NCBI RefSeq assembly: GCF_014207425.1
Contig: NZ_JACHFF010000001.1
Coordinates: forward strand, 1 to 64,000
Source: Jeotgalicoccus coquinae
Lineage (GTDB): Bacteria > Bacillota > Bacilli > Staphylococcales > Salinicoccaceae
Length of the DNA: 64,000 nt
Direction of reading: 5' to 3'
A program made the translations under genes and the position numbers. The notes beneath the pieces were generated by a model. The model ran no database searches and was not told where the DNA came from. It saw only the letters and a program-made list of their open reading frames with translations. Of this stretch, positions 8,274-16,976 are shown in pieces (within the stretch, counting starts at the first letter, position 1; each line of letters begins with the position of its first letter).

Positions 8274-8424
8274 TCGGAATAGCGCCTGAGCAGTACAGCG
8301 GTACTGCTGACGAGGAGGACAGCGATCGAAAATTCGGCGGATGCTGTCCCGGATACTGAAGTATTCGTAAGTGTATCTGTTAAAATTTCCGGGCAACCGG
8401 ACTGACAAAGCAGATGCCCCACAA
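8274..8424 (+). ncRNA. glmS ribozyme: glmS ribozyme/riboswitch
   Basis: The leader contains the conserved core of the glucosamine-6-phosphate-activated self-cleaving ribozyme: ATAGCGCC at 8280-8286, TGACGAGG near 8308-8316, GCGATCGAAAATTCGGCGG at 8322-8340, and ATGCTGTCCCGG after it. The expected self-cleavage point is between A8281 and G8282. The P1 region GAGCAGTACAGCGGTACTGC forms a hairpin. It directly precedes glmS, so high glucosamine-6-phosphate should cleave the mRNA and lower GlmS. The outer limits are approximate. Confidence 0.93.
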
Positions 8425-8453
8425 AACTTAAACCTGAAGAAGGAGTTTATCTT

Positions 8454-10256
8454 ATGTGTGGAATTGTTGGTTATATTGGATCATCAGATACGAAGGAAAT
8501 ATTATTAAAGGGGCTTGAAAAGCTGGAATACCGCGGCTATGATTCAGCGGGTATCGCGGTAAAGAGCGACTCACAGACGAAAGTATTTAAAGAAAAAGGC
8601 AGAATTGCCGACCTGCGTAAGCGGGTGGATGAAAATTTCAAAGGGACAATCGGCATCGGCCATACACGCTGGGCAACGCACGGGGAACCGAGTGTTACGA
8701 ATTCGCATCCGCATCAGAGCGCAGATGAAAGATTTACGCTTGTACACAACGGTGTTATCGAGAACTACAAGCAGTTAAGAGAAGAGTATTTAAATGATAA
8801 AGAGCTTGTGTCGGATACGGACACTGAGATTATTGTACAGCTGGTTGCAAAGTTCGCAGCAGAAGGGTCATCAACGCTTGAGGCATTTCAAAAGACATTA
8901 TCATTGCTCCACGGTTCCTATGCAATCGGTCTGCTGGATAATGAAGATAGTCATACGATTTACGCAGCGAAAAATAAATCACCGCTGCTGCTTGGAAAAG
9001 GGGACGGATTCAACGTCATCACATCCGATGCGATGGCGATGTTGAACTTAACGAATGAGTTCGTTGAATTAATGGACGGTGAAGTGATTCAGATGATGGA
9101 GAACAAGCTGATTATCAGAGATATCGAAGGTATGGAAATTGAACGTGAGTCTTATACTGCGGAAATAGATGCGAGCGATACGGAGCTTGGCACTCATCCG
9201 CATTACATGATTAAGGAAATCAATGAGCAGCCGCAGGTAATGCGTAAAATTATAAAAGAATATCAGGACGACTACGGTGAGCTTAAAATTGATAAAAACA
9301 TCATCAGCCAGCTGAATGATGCGGACAGATTGTATATTATCGCAGCAGGTACGAGCTATCATGCGGGACTGATAGGTAAAGAGTATTTTGAGAAATGGGC
9401 GGGAGTGCCGACAGAAGTACATGTGGCATCGGAATTTGTGTATAACACGCCTTTATTATCGAAGAAGCCGTTATTCATCTTTATCTCACAGTCAGGAGAA
9501 ACAGCGGACAGCCGTGCGGTCCTTGTTGATATTAAGAAAAAAGGCTATAAGTCATTAACGATTACCAACGTTCCGGGATCAACATTATCCCGGGAAGCGG
9601 ATGAAACACTCATCCTTCACGCAGGACCGGAAATTGCTGTAGCATCGACGAAAGCCTATGTTGCACAGATTGCAGTACTGGCAATCACAGCTGCAGTGAC
9701 GGCCAGAGAATTAAACAAAGTATCGGATATGGACTTAATGTCCGAATTGGCTAAAGTTACGACAGCTATTACAGCTGTTATCGAAGACGCTGACAAAATT
9801 GAAAACATCGTTAAAAACTATCTTGAAACTGCGAGGAACGCATTCTTTATCGGCAGAGCAATGGATTACTACGTTGGTCTTGAAGGAGCGTTGAAGCTGA
9901 AAGAAATTTCTTATATACAGGCAGAAGGATTCGCAGGCGGTGAACTGAAGCATGGAACGATTGCTTTAATTGAAGACGGCACGCCGGTATTTGCACTGTC
10001 GACTCAGGCGAAAGTCGATTTAAATATCCGGAGCAATGCGCAGGAAGTTCAAGCCAGAGGTGCGAATGTTTGTGTTGTGGCAATGGAAGGACTTGAGCAG
10101 GAAGGCGACGCGTATGTCATTCCAAAAGTTGATGAAATGCTGACGCCGTTAGTATCAGTTGTTGTATATCAGCTGATTTCTTACTATGCAGCACTGCACA
10201 GAGGCAACGATGTAGATAAACCGCGTAACCTGGCGAAGTCAGTTACGGTGGAATAA
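8454..10256 (+). CDS. glmS: Glutamine-fructose-6-phosphate aminotransferase
   Basis: Makes glucosamine-6-phosphate from fructose-6-phosphate and glutamine, the entry to amino-sugar synthesis. The N-terminal class II glutaminase starts [11 protein letters not shown], with Cys2 the mature N-terminal nucleophile, and includes [11 protein letters not shown]. Two SIS isomerase domains follow (about residues 285-600), with SQSGETADS and the C-terminal [13 protein letters not shown]. The length of 600 is typical. The start ATG follows AGAAGGAG. It is preceded by the glmS ribozyme and ends at a perfect-palindrome terminator. Confidence 0.97.
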   Translation: MCGIVGYIGSSDTKEILLKGLEKLEYRGYDSAGIAVKSDSQTKVFKEKGRIADLRKRVDENFKGTIGIGHTRWATHGEPSVTNSHPHQSADERFTLVHNGVIENYKQLREEYLNDKELVSDTDTEIIVQLVAKFAAEGSSTLEAFQKTLSLLHGSYAIGLLDNEDSHTIYAAKNKSPLLLGKGDGFNVITSDAMAMLNLTNEFVELMDGEVIQMMENKLIIRDIEGMEIERESYTAEIDASDTELGTHPHYMIKEINEQPQVMRKIIKEYQDDYGELKIDKNIISQLNDADRLYIIAAGTSYHAGLIGKEYFEKWAGVPTEVHVASEFVYNTPLLSKKPLFIFISQSGETADSRAVLVDIKKKGYKSLTITNVPGSTLSREADETLILHAGPEIAVASTKAYVAQIAVLAITAAVTARELNKVSDMDLMSELAKVTTAITAVIEDADKIENIVKNYLETARNAFFIGRAMDYYVGLEGALKLKEISYIQAEGFAGGELKHGTIALIEDGTPVFALSTQAKVDLNIRSNAQEVQARGANVCVVAMEGLEQEGDAYVIPKVDEMLTPLVSVVVYQLISYYAALHRGNDVDKPRNLAKSVTVE

Positions 10257-10257
10257 T

Positions 10258-10290
10258 AAAAAAGAGACCGCAGCTGCGGTCTCTTTTTTA
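10258..10290. terminator. Bidirectional terminator after glmS
   Basis: The near-perfect palindrome AAAGAGACCGCAG/CTGCGGTCTCTTT has A and T tracts on both sides and serves glmS and the convergent gene at 10292. Confidence 0.92.
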
Positions 10291-10291
10291 T

Positions 10292-10912
10292 CTAATACGC
10301 TATCCCAACCCGCGACTTAATATACTCATCACTTTCAAGCTGCTTATACACAAACACTGCAGTGTCTCCAACTGTAATCTTCTTGCCGCCTTCTGGCAGG
10401 AAGTCACGTTCTTCACGGCATTTGCCGACTGCTTCACCGTCCGGCAAGTAAGTCGGACAGACGACTGTCCAGTCGAGCTCAGATTCTTCGAGCATCAGAT
10501 ATGTTTTATGGTGCTCCTCAGCTGCGCGTGTCAGTTTGCGTTTTGACTCGCTGGACTGATAGCGCAGCACGTCAGATTCAACTCTGCTTTGCAGTATTCC
10601 AGCAGTACCGATTGTGACAATGCGCTTAATACCTTCAGCGTTCATCGCATCGATAATCAGCGGCATGCTCTGTGTCAGTGCAGCACCGCCGTCTGTATTT
10701 AATGCGCTGATGACGACATCTGCATTTTTCACGGCACGTTCAATATCTACTTTAACGGTAACGTTACCTTTTATAATAGACAGATTTTCATCGTTAACAG
10801 TTATTTTTTCAGGTGTCCGCACAAGTGCTGTCACCTGGTGTTTATCTTCCAGTGCAAGTTTGGCAATTTCACTGCCGGTTCTGCCTGTCATACCTAATAG
10901 TAAAATATTCAT
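10292..10912 (-). CDS. NAD(P)H-binding atypical SDR family protein
   Basis: The Rossmann glycine motif GMTGRTG sits at residues 7-13 after the strand MNILLL, followed by VTALVRTPEKI. This is the NmrA/SDR_a5 type used by flavin-reductase-like proteins. The central strands ADVVISALNTDGG and RIVTIGTAGI and the WTVVCPTYLPDG segment are typical of the family. Length is 206 residues. The substrate is not predictable. A paralogue-like protein is encoded at 31013. A possible degraded small frame lies just upstream on the same strand. Confidence 0.82.
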   Translation of the reverse strand: MNILLLGMTGRTGSEIAKLALEDKHQVTALVRTPEKITVNDENLSIIKGNVTVKVDIERAVKNADVVISALNTDGGAALTQSMPLIIDAMNAEGIKRIVTIGTAGILQSRVESDVLRYQSSESKRKLTRAAEEHHKTYLMLEESELDWTVVCPTYLPDGEAVGKCREERDFLPEGGKKITVGDTAVFVYKQLESDEYIKSRVGIAY

Positions 10913-11393
10913 TTATATAACCCTCTCTTACTTTCCATCCAAAACTAATTATGCAAACTGACCGTCCTGATTTGTTTCTCATACGGGAACATCTACAGGT
11001 GCAGCTTGTATAATCAGTGTATCCATTAAATCATTATCAGGCAACGGTGTGAGCAGTGTACTGCACCAACAGCCGGGACATCCTTATATTCAGACATCAC
11101 TTTTCCTTATCTTCATGTATTCACACTATAACTTTTGCACAAAAGAAACCGCTTTATAGTAGATCCGACTGGCAATATACCCAAATTAACACTATAATAA
11201 ACATTGTATGGAGAAATATCAGATAATAACATCTTATTTCTGAAAGCGCTGTATAAATTCAGTGTTTTCCCATATTCGCTCTGCTGCTGAATTGATTATT
11301 TATTTAGTTCGATATGGTAGTATAGAGTGTGGAAATAAAATAATAATACTTAATTATTATATTATAAATGTGAAGAACAGGGAGGAAATTGTA
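10913..11393. other. Intergenic region with a possible frameshifted small ORF and the gcvPA leader
   Basis: No intact gene is supported here. On the minus strand, 11097-10979 has an ATG eight bases after AAGGAAAA, starting MSEYKDVPAVGAVH. It then needs a one-base frame change to continue LLTPLPDNDLMDTLIIQAAP to a TGA at 10979. This could be a decayed gene, whose family I do not recognise. Near 11240-11254 there is a weak cre-like sequence (TGAAAGCGCT). I see no glycine riboswitch before gcvPA. Confidence 0.4.
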
Positions 11394-12746
11394 ATGGATT
11401 TTCGTTATTTACCAGCTACAGAAGCTGATAAAACACAGATGTTAGAAAAGATCGGTGCAAAATCCACAGACGAGCTTTTTCAAGATATTCCTGAAAAAGT
11501 AAGACTGGACAGAAAATTAAATCTGAAAGAACCAACTAGCGAGTACGAGCTTAAAAAAGAAATGGTTGCAATGGCTGCTAAAAATGCCAACTTGCAGGAG
11601 TACAGTTCATTTTTAGGTGCCGGGGTATACGATCACTTTATCCCTTCAGTAGTTGACCACGTTATTTCAAGACAAGAATTTTACACTTCTTACACGCCTT
11701 ACCAGCCGGAAATGACACAAGGTGAACTGCAAGCTATGTTTGAGTTCCAGACGATGGTTTCTGAAATTACTGGTATGCCTATCGTAAACTCTTCATTATA
11801 TGACGGCGGAACTGCTGTTGTAGAAGCAATGTACTTAAGTAACGTTCAAACTAAGAAGACAAAAATCTTAGTATCTGAAGCATTGCACCCTGAGTACCGT
11901 CAATTAGTTAAAACTGCATCTAAAGGTAAAGGCCTTGAGATTGTTGAAATCGGTTTAACTGACGGGAAGACTGACTTAGAGCAGCTTGAAAAAGAAATTG
12001 ATGAAAATACTGCTTCAGTAATCGTTCAGTACCCTAACTTCCTGGGTCAGATCGAACCACTTGAAGAAATTAATAAATTAATTAAAGCACAGCCTAAAAC
12101 AATGATGATCGTTTCAAGTAACCCGTTATCATTAGGTTATTTAACACCGCCTTCAGAATTTGGTGCAGACATCGTTGTTGGTGATACACAGGTATTCGGT
12201 ATCCCTGCACAGCTTGGCGGACCGCACTGTGGTTACTTCGCAACAACTGACAAATTAATGCGTAAAGTACCTGGACGTTTCGTGGGTGAAACTGTTGACC
12301 AGGATGGCCAGCGCGGATTCGTGCTTGCACTTCAGACGAGAGAGCAGCACATCAGACGTGAAAAAGCGACATCAAACATCACTTCAAACCAGGCATTAAA
12401 CGCAGTAGCAAGTTCAGCTGCAATGAGTGCACTTGGTAAGAACGGTGTTAAAGATATGTCTAAACTGAACATGCAAAAAGCAAGATATACACAGAAACAG
12501 CTTGAAAAAGCTGGTTTAGAAGCGGCATTCAAAGGATCATTCTTCAACGAATTCGCAGTTAAACTTTCTAAACCTGTTAAAGAAGTTAACGAAAAACTAT
12601 TTGAAAAAGGAATTGTCGGCGGATTTGACCTTGGTATCATTTACCCTGAGTTCGAAAACCACATGCTGATTGCAACGACAGAAATCCGTTCGAAAGAAGA
12701 AATCGATGCATTTGTTAAAGAATTGGGGGATATCAACAATGGCTAA
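11394..12746 (+). CDS. gcvPA: Glycine dehydrogenase (decarboxylating) subunit 1
   Basis: N-terminal half of the P-protein of the glycine cleavage system, working with GcvPB to decarboxylate glycine and transfer the aminomethyl group to lipoylated GcvH. It begins [13 protein letters not shown] and contains [27 protein letters not shown] and GGPHCGYFA, all family hallmarks. Length is 450 residues. I chose the ATG at 11394, preceded by GGGAGGAAA; the frame continues upstream to 11262 without support. It overlaps gcvPB by eight bases. Unlike the usual gcvT-gcvPA-gcvPB order, no gcvT precedes it here. Confidence 0.95.
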   Translation: MDFRYLPATEADKTQMLEKIGAKSTDELFQDIPEKVRLDRKLNLKEPTSEYELKKEMVAMAAKNANLQEYSSFLGAGVYDHFIPSVVDHVISRQEFYTSYTPYQPEMTQGELQAMFEFQTMVSEITGMPIVNSSLYDGGTAVVEAMYLSNVQTKKTKILVSEALHPEYRQLVKTASKGKGLEIVEIGLTDGKTDLEQLEKEIDENTASVIVQYPNFLGQIEPLEEINKLIKAQPKTMMIVSSNPLSLGYLTPPSEFGADIVVGDTQVFGIPAQLGGPHCGYFATTDKLMRKVPGRFVGETVDQDGQRGFVLALQTREQHIRREKATSNITSNQALNAVASSAAMSALGKNGVKDMSKLNMQKARYTQKQLEKAGLEAAFKGSFFNEFAVKLSKPVKEVNEKLFEKGIVGGFDLGIIYPEFENHMLIATTEIRSKEEIDAFVKELGDINNG

Positions 12747-14205
12747 TGAAAACTTTCCATTAATTTTTGAACGCAGTAAAGAAGGCAGAGTGGGTTACAA
12801 CCTTCCTGCACTTGATGTTCCGGAAGTTAATTTAGAAGAAGAAATTGGTGAGACATACGTTCGTAAGGTAGATGCAAACCTTCCGGAAGTTGATGAACTG
12901 GAATTAATGCGTCACTACACTGGATTATCGAACCGCAACTTCGGTATCCACACAGGATTCTATCCACTTGGCTCATGTACGATGAAATACAACCCTGTAA
13001 TTAACGAAGACGTTGTAAGATTACCGGGCTTCAGCCACATTCATCCGTACCAGGATACTAGAACAATCCAGGGTGCACTAGAGTTAATGTACGATCTTCA
13101 GGTTCATCTTGAAGAAATTACAGGAATGGACGAAATCACTTTACAGCCTGCAGCAGGTTCGCAGGGTGAGTGGACTGCACTTATGATTTTCAAAGCCTTC
13201 CACGAAGCTAACGGGGAATCACACCGTAATGAAGTTATCGTTCCTGACTCGGCACACGGTACTAACCCGGCATCTGCAGCAATCGCAGGATTCAAAATCG
13301 TTGAGGTTAAATCGAATGATAAAGGTTTAGTTGACGTTGAAGACCTTAAGAAAGTTGTTAACGAAAACACTGCAGCATTAATGCTGACAAACCCTAACAC
13401 ATTAGGTTTATTTGAAACTCAAATCCTTGAAATGTCAGAGATCATCCATGAAGCGGGCGGTAAAATGTACTATGACGGTGCAAACCTTAACGCTATTATG
13501 GGTTACGCACGTCCCGGCGACATGGGCTTTGACGCAGTTCACCTTAACTTGCACAAAACATTCACCGGCCCTCACGGCGGCGGCGGACCTGGTTCAGGCC
13601 CGATTGGTGTAACTGATGAGCTTGCTCCATACCTTCCAAAACCTGTTGTAGTAGAAAAAGACGGCGTATACGACCTGGATTACGACCGCCCGAACTCAAT
13701 CGGTATGGTTAAGAACTTCTACGGTAACTTTGGAATTAACGTCCGTTCATACACGTACATCCGTACGCTTGGTGCTGAAGGACTTAAGAAAGCAAGTGAG
13801 CTTGCAGTACTTAACGCTAACTACATTATGAGAAGCTTACAGGAGAAATACGAACTTCCGTTCACGCAGCACTGTAAACACGAATTCGTTATCTCTGGTA
13901 ACAAACAGAAAGCACTTGGGGTCAGAACGTCAGATATCGCTAAGCGTCTGATGGACTTTGACATCCACCCGCCAACTGTTTACTTCCCGTTAATCGTAGA
14001 AGAAGCACTTATGATTGAACCGACTGAGACAGAGTCTAAAGAAACGCTTGATCACTTCATCAACACAATGCTTCAAATCGCAGATGAAGCGGAAAATAAT
14101 CCGGATATCATCCACGAAGCTCCACACAAAACACCGGTTAAACGTTTAGACGAAACAAGAGCTTCACGTAAACCTGTGTTCCGCTGGAACAAAGAAGAGA
14201 AGTAA
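12739..14205 (+). CDS. gcvPB: Glycine dehydrogenase (decarboxylating) subunit 2
   Basis: C-terminal, pyridoxal-phosphate-binding half of the P-protein. The PLP lysine lies in [20 protein letters not shown]. Other hallmarks are [23 protein letters not shown] and [11 protein letters not shown]. It is 488 residues from the ATG at 12739, which overlaps the gcvPA stop by eight bases, with a purine-rich site GGGGGAT inside gcvPA, implying coupled translation. It is followed by a terminator. Confidence 0.96.
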   Translation: MANENFPLIFERSKEGRVGYNLPALDVPEVNLEEEIGETYVRKVDANLPEVDELELMRHYTGLSNRNFGIHTGFYPLGSCTMKYNPVINEDVVRLPGFSHIHPYQDTRTIQGALELMYDLQVHLEEITGMDEITLQPAAGSQGEWTALMIFKAFHEANGESHRNEVIVPDSAHGTNPASAAIAGFKIVEVKSNDKGLVDVEDLKKVVNENTAALMLTNPNTLGLFETQILEMSEIIHEAGGKMYYDGANLNAIMGYARPGDMGFDAVHLNLHKTFTGPHGGGGPGSGPIGVTDELAPYLPKPVVVEKDGVYDLDYDRPNSIGMVKNFYGNFGINVRSYTYIRTLGAEGLKKASELAVLNANYIMRSLQEKYELPFTQHCKHEFVISGNKQKALGVRTSDIAKRLMDFDIHPPTVYFPLIVEEALMIEPTETESKETLDHFINTMLQIADEAENNPDIIHEAPHKTPVKRLDETRASRKPVFRWNKEEK

Positions 14206-14223
14206 TTTTAGTTAATATATGAT

Positions 14224-14258
14224 GCAGCAGATACTTTAAGTATCTGCTGTATTTTTTT
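14224..14258 (+). terminator. Terminator of gcvPA-gcvPB
   Basis: The stem CAGCAGATACT/AGTATCTGCTG with a TTA loop is followed by a T run. Confidence 0.92.
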
Positions 14259-14440
14259 ATGTTTGAAACTGATAGATACACTGATACGCAAGGGACGTGA
14301 GGGTTTTATCGGAAATAGATTGTCATTAAATAGTCATAAACTTTGAAAAGAATTTTCTTTTGAGCCGCTTTTTAAATGCCTCTGCCGCTAATCTGCGTTA
14401 GAATGACGGACAAGTAAGTAATCAAAGGAGAGTCACAAAA

Positions 14441-15244
14441 ATGAAGAAATGGTTATCAAGTGTAACAATAATAGGATCATTACTGCTTCTCGGTGCATGT
14501 AATGGCGATGAAGAAGCAGCTACCGAAGAAACAGACAAAACAGAAGAGCAGGCTCAGCCTGAAGCAGGCGCTGCAGCAGAAGGTGAAGAAGCTGCAGGAA
14601 AAGAAGGCGAAACAGCAGAACAGCCAAAAGCACCCGAGCCTGATTTAGAAGGTGTACCTGATGTAGTTGCGGAAGTAAATGATACTAAAATCGAGAAACC
14701 GGCATTCGAAGAAGCATATAACATGCAATTCCAGCAGATGGCGATGATGTCACAGATGTCAGGTGAAGAACTGAACCAGGACGATCTTAAAAAACAGGTG
14801 GCGGACGGACTTGTATCACAGGAACTGTTAAATCAGGAAGCGGACAACCGTAAGCTTGAAGTGACTGAAGAAGATACAAATGCTGTACTTGATGATTTAG
14901 TAGAGCAGAACCAGATGGAATCACAGGACGATCTGTTCGCAGCATTTGAAGAACAGGATATGCCTAAAGACGAAGTCATGTCTCAGGTTGAAATGCAGGT
15001 TAAAATCGATAAACTGATCGCGGAAGAAGCGGGAGATATTGATCCTTCCAAAGAAGAACTGCAGGAAGTATACGATGCTCAGATAGAACAGATGAAGCAG
15101 ATGGAAACTGAAGAAGAACCGCCTTCATTTGAAGAAATAGAGCCTCAGCTTAAAGAACAGGTAGTAGCACAAAAAGAAGGCGAAGCAGCACAGGCATTAG
15201 TTGCAGACCTTAAGGAAAGTTCAGATGTGAAAGTACATCTTTAA
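14441..15244 (+). CDS. SurA N-terminal-domain lipoprotein (PrsA-related chaperone-like)
   Basis: Secreted lipoprotein: signal sequence with lipobox LLGAC, lipidated Cys20. An acidic, low-complexity linker rich in Glu, Ala, Pro and Gln (about residues 21-70) follows, then a SurA-N-like helical domain starting VVAEVNDTKIEKPAFEEAYN. The C-terminal helical part ends with LKESSDVKVHL. No parvulin PPIase domain is visible, so it resembles PrsA/SurA chaperones without the isomerase module. Length is 267 residues. AAGGAGAG precedes the ATG, and the gene stands alone with its own terminator. Confidence 0.82.
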   Translation: MKKWLSSVTIIGSLLLLGACNGDEEAATEETDKTEEQAQPEAGAAAEGEEAAGKEGETAEQPKAPEPDLEGVPDVVAEVNDTKIEKPAFEEAYNMQFQQMAMMSQMSGEELNQDDLKKQVADGLVSQELLNQEADNRKLEVTEEDTNAVLDDLVEQNQMESQDDLFAAFEEQDMPKDEVMSQVEMQVKIDKLIAEEAGDIDPSKEELQEVYDAQIEQMKQMETEEEPPSFEEIEPQLKEQVVAQKEGEAAQALVADLKESSDVKVHL

Positions 15245-15254
15245 AACGTTAAAA

Positions 15255-15291
15255 GAGGCTGATGGAATTTAAATTCCATCAGCCTTTTTTT
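15255..15291. terminator. Terminator after the lipoprotein gene
   Basis: The stem AGGCTGATGGAATTT/AAATTCCATCAGCCT is followed by T residues. It lies between convergent genes and probably acts in both directions. Confidence 0.92.
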
Positions 15292-15292
15292 A

Positions 15293-15712
15293 TTATACCC
15301 ACCATTTGATTAAAGCACCGACCGCAAAACCGAAAATCGCGTGGCTGAACGTCCAGTAAAACCATGATGAAAAACTGTTTGAAGCGGGCGGTTTATCAGT
15401 AAGCATGCTCAGGAAATATAATCCGGCACTCCCTGCAGTGTAAACGAGAATATACGGCCATATATTCAGCTCCCAGCCGAACGGAATGAGCATATAAAAT
15501 AGTGCAGCGGCACTGACGATACAGGTCATGTAATGAAAGATAATTCCCGTAATCCATTTATCGCTCCATCTTTTAAAAACAGGCATATAATCCATGTTAT
15601 ACAGAAGAATTTCAGCTTTATTTCCTGTGACGAGACGGATGGTTTTTCCTGTTGCCGCAAGAATTGCTCCGGAGATGAAACCTGTTATTATTAATTTTAT
15701 TAAAGTGATCAT
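15293..15712 (-). CDS. Small integral membrane protein, function unknown
   Basis: 139 residues with four probable membrane helices: LIKLIITGFISGAILAATG, IIFHYMTCIVSAAALFYML, WPYILVYTAGSAGLYFL, and SHAIFGFAVGALIKWWV. The pattern resembles YagU-type DUF1440 proteins but I cannot assign it with certainty. GGAG stands seven bases before the ATG. It is transcribed toward the lipoprotein terminator. Confidence 0.68.
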   Translation of the reverse strand: MITLIKLIITGFISGAILAATGKTIRLVTGNKAEILLYNMDYMPVFKRWSDKWITGIIFHYMTCIVSAAALFYMLIPFGWELNIWPYILVYTAGSAGLYFLSMLTDKPPASNSFSSWFYWTFSHAIFGFAVGALIKWWV

Positions 15713-15783
15713 CGAAACACTCCATATGGTTATTTACCTTTTATATACCCGGTTAATGGAATTTTTCATCATGAATAGCCGGT

Positions 15784-15939
15784 TTATCTGACGAGCATGT
15801 AGTAAATAACGTAGAACCAGCTGAATATTCCGTGGATGATTGCCCAGAGAATTGACTGATTGACGCTCCATGAAATAGTGATAGCAAGTACGGTACCGAA
15901 TCCGACACCGGTTTTAACAACAGAAGTTGATTTGCTCAT
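15784..15939 (-). CDS. Small membrane protein (51 residues), conserved-hypothetical type
   Basis: Begins MSKSTSVVKTGVGFGTVLA and has two hydrophobic stretches with the motif ISWSVNQSILWAIIHGIFSWFYVIYY, a pattern I recall from small conserved proteins in staphylococci. AAGGAGCACACAT precedes the ATG at 15939, so the longer frame to 15993 is not used. Function unknown. Confidence 0.78.
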   Translation of the reverse strand: MSKSTSVVKTGVGFGTVLAITISWSVNQSILWAIIHGIFSWFYVIYYMLVR

Positions 15940-16045
15940 ATGTGTGCTCCTTTTTAAATGATTAGTCGTTAATTTGATTCGAATATATAACATTGCCTTT
16001 GAATAAGCAATGGATTGCCGGTCTGCTCGCCATGAACGTGTGATC

Positions 16046-16861
16046 CTATGGCCGAACGACGGGTATCGTTATCTTTGTCACGTATTTATCGCTGTCGTTT
16101 ACGGAAATACGGTCGAGTACCGGTTCTGCATATAAGTAGTCGACTGCTTTCAGATGATTGTCGTCTATAAATTTAAAGATTGCATCGTATGTACCAGATA
16201 CATTTTCATACTGTCCGGTATGATAACCGATTACCTGCAGTGTTTTTTCATGCTTTATGAGCGGCAGCTTAACGGTGTAGTCTGTTTTTGCAAACAGGTA
16301 TTCAAAACTTTCATAATCATTGTGCACAATATCATCTATTTTAATCATCGCACCGATTGAATATTTTTCATGGAGTTCCCGCATACATACTTTATAAAAA
16401 TCGGATATCGCAGCCCGGTTGTCGTCGTCATCATGATTGGAGAGCGGCGCACTTAAATATAAATATTCCACGTCGGTTTCAGTCAGCGCGATTTCATCGA
16501 AGTTTGTATTTACCGCCTGCTCTGTAATTGCTATTTTCTTTTCAATTGTATTTTGAATACTCGCAAGATGATCGATTTTTTCTGAAATTTTGCGGGATTT
16601 TTCCTTAAACAATTCAATCATCGTATCCGGGGTCGTTACACTGATAAAATCCTTAATTTCCCTGAGCGGCATTTCCATTTGTTTCAACGACTCAATAACG
16701 TACATCGCGTCGAATTGCGTGTACGAGTAATAGCGGTACCCCTTGTCATCCTTATGCGCGGGATGCAGCAGGCCGATATGATCGTAGTGGAACAGTGTCT
16801 GCTTTGTGACTTCACAAAGCTTCGCAAAGTCACCTGTCGTAAAATATATTTCCGATTTCAT
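16046..16861 (-). CDS. MerR-family transcriptional regulator with GyrI-like effector domain
   Basis: The N-terminal MerR helix-turn-helix (YFTTGDFAKLCEVTKQTLFHYDHIGLLHP, then KGYRYYSYTQF) is followed by the linking dimerisation helix to about residue 115 and a C-terminal effector-binding (GyrI/BmrR-like) domain. This is the multidrug-sensing subtype. The start ATG at 16861 is used because GAGGTGAG overlaps the alternative GTG at 16870. It is divergent from an MFS efflux gene whose promoter carries a dyad in a 19-bp spacer, so it probably activates that gene in response to a drug-like ligand. Confidence 0.9.
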   Translation of the reverse strand: MKSEIYFTTGDFAKLCEVTKQTLFHYDHIGLLHPAHKDDKGYRYYSYTQFDAMYVIESLKQMEMPLREIKDFISVTTPDTMIELFKEKSRKISEKIDHLASIQNTIEKKIAITEQAVNTNFDEIALTETDVEYLYLSAPLSNHDDDDNRAAISDFYKVCMRELHEKYSIGAMIKIDDIVHNDYESFEYLFAKTDYTVKLPLIKHEKTLQVIGYHTGQYENVSGTYDAIFKFIDDNHLKAVDYLYAEPVLDRISVNDSDKYVTKITIPVVRP

Positions 16862-16873
16862 AAAACTCACCTC

Positions 16874-16904
16874 TTGACTGTATGGTAACCATATAGCTTA
16901 TATT
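16874..16904 (+). promoter_or_regulatory. MerR-type promoter/operator driving the MFS efflux gene
   Basis: TTGACT (16874-16879) and TATATT (16899-16904) have a 19-base spacer containing the perfect dyad TATGGTAACCATA at 16881-16893. The long spacer with a central palindrome is the hallmark of promoters that MerR regulators untwist to activate. Confidence 0.8.
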
Positions 16905-16976
16905 ATACTAGGTCATCATTTCGATGTGTACCGGATACACTCACGTTCCGGTATGAAAAAATATAAGAGGTGCAGA

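Noticed and set aside
11240-11254. cre site upstream of gcvPA
   Set aside because: TGAAAGCGCTGTAT shares only the left half of the consensus and mismatches at several defined positions; too weak to list as a site.
11100-11393. Glycine riboswitch before gcvPA
   Set aside because: No tandem aptamer core could be seen. The region is AT-rich with only a weak cre-like sequence.
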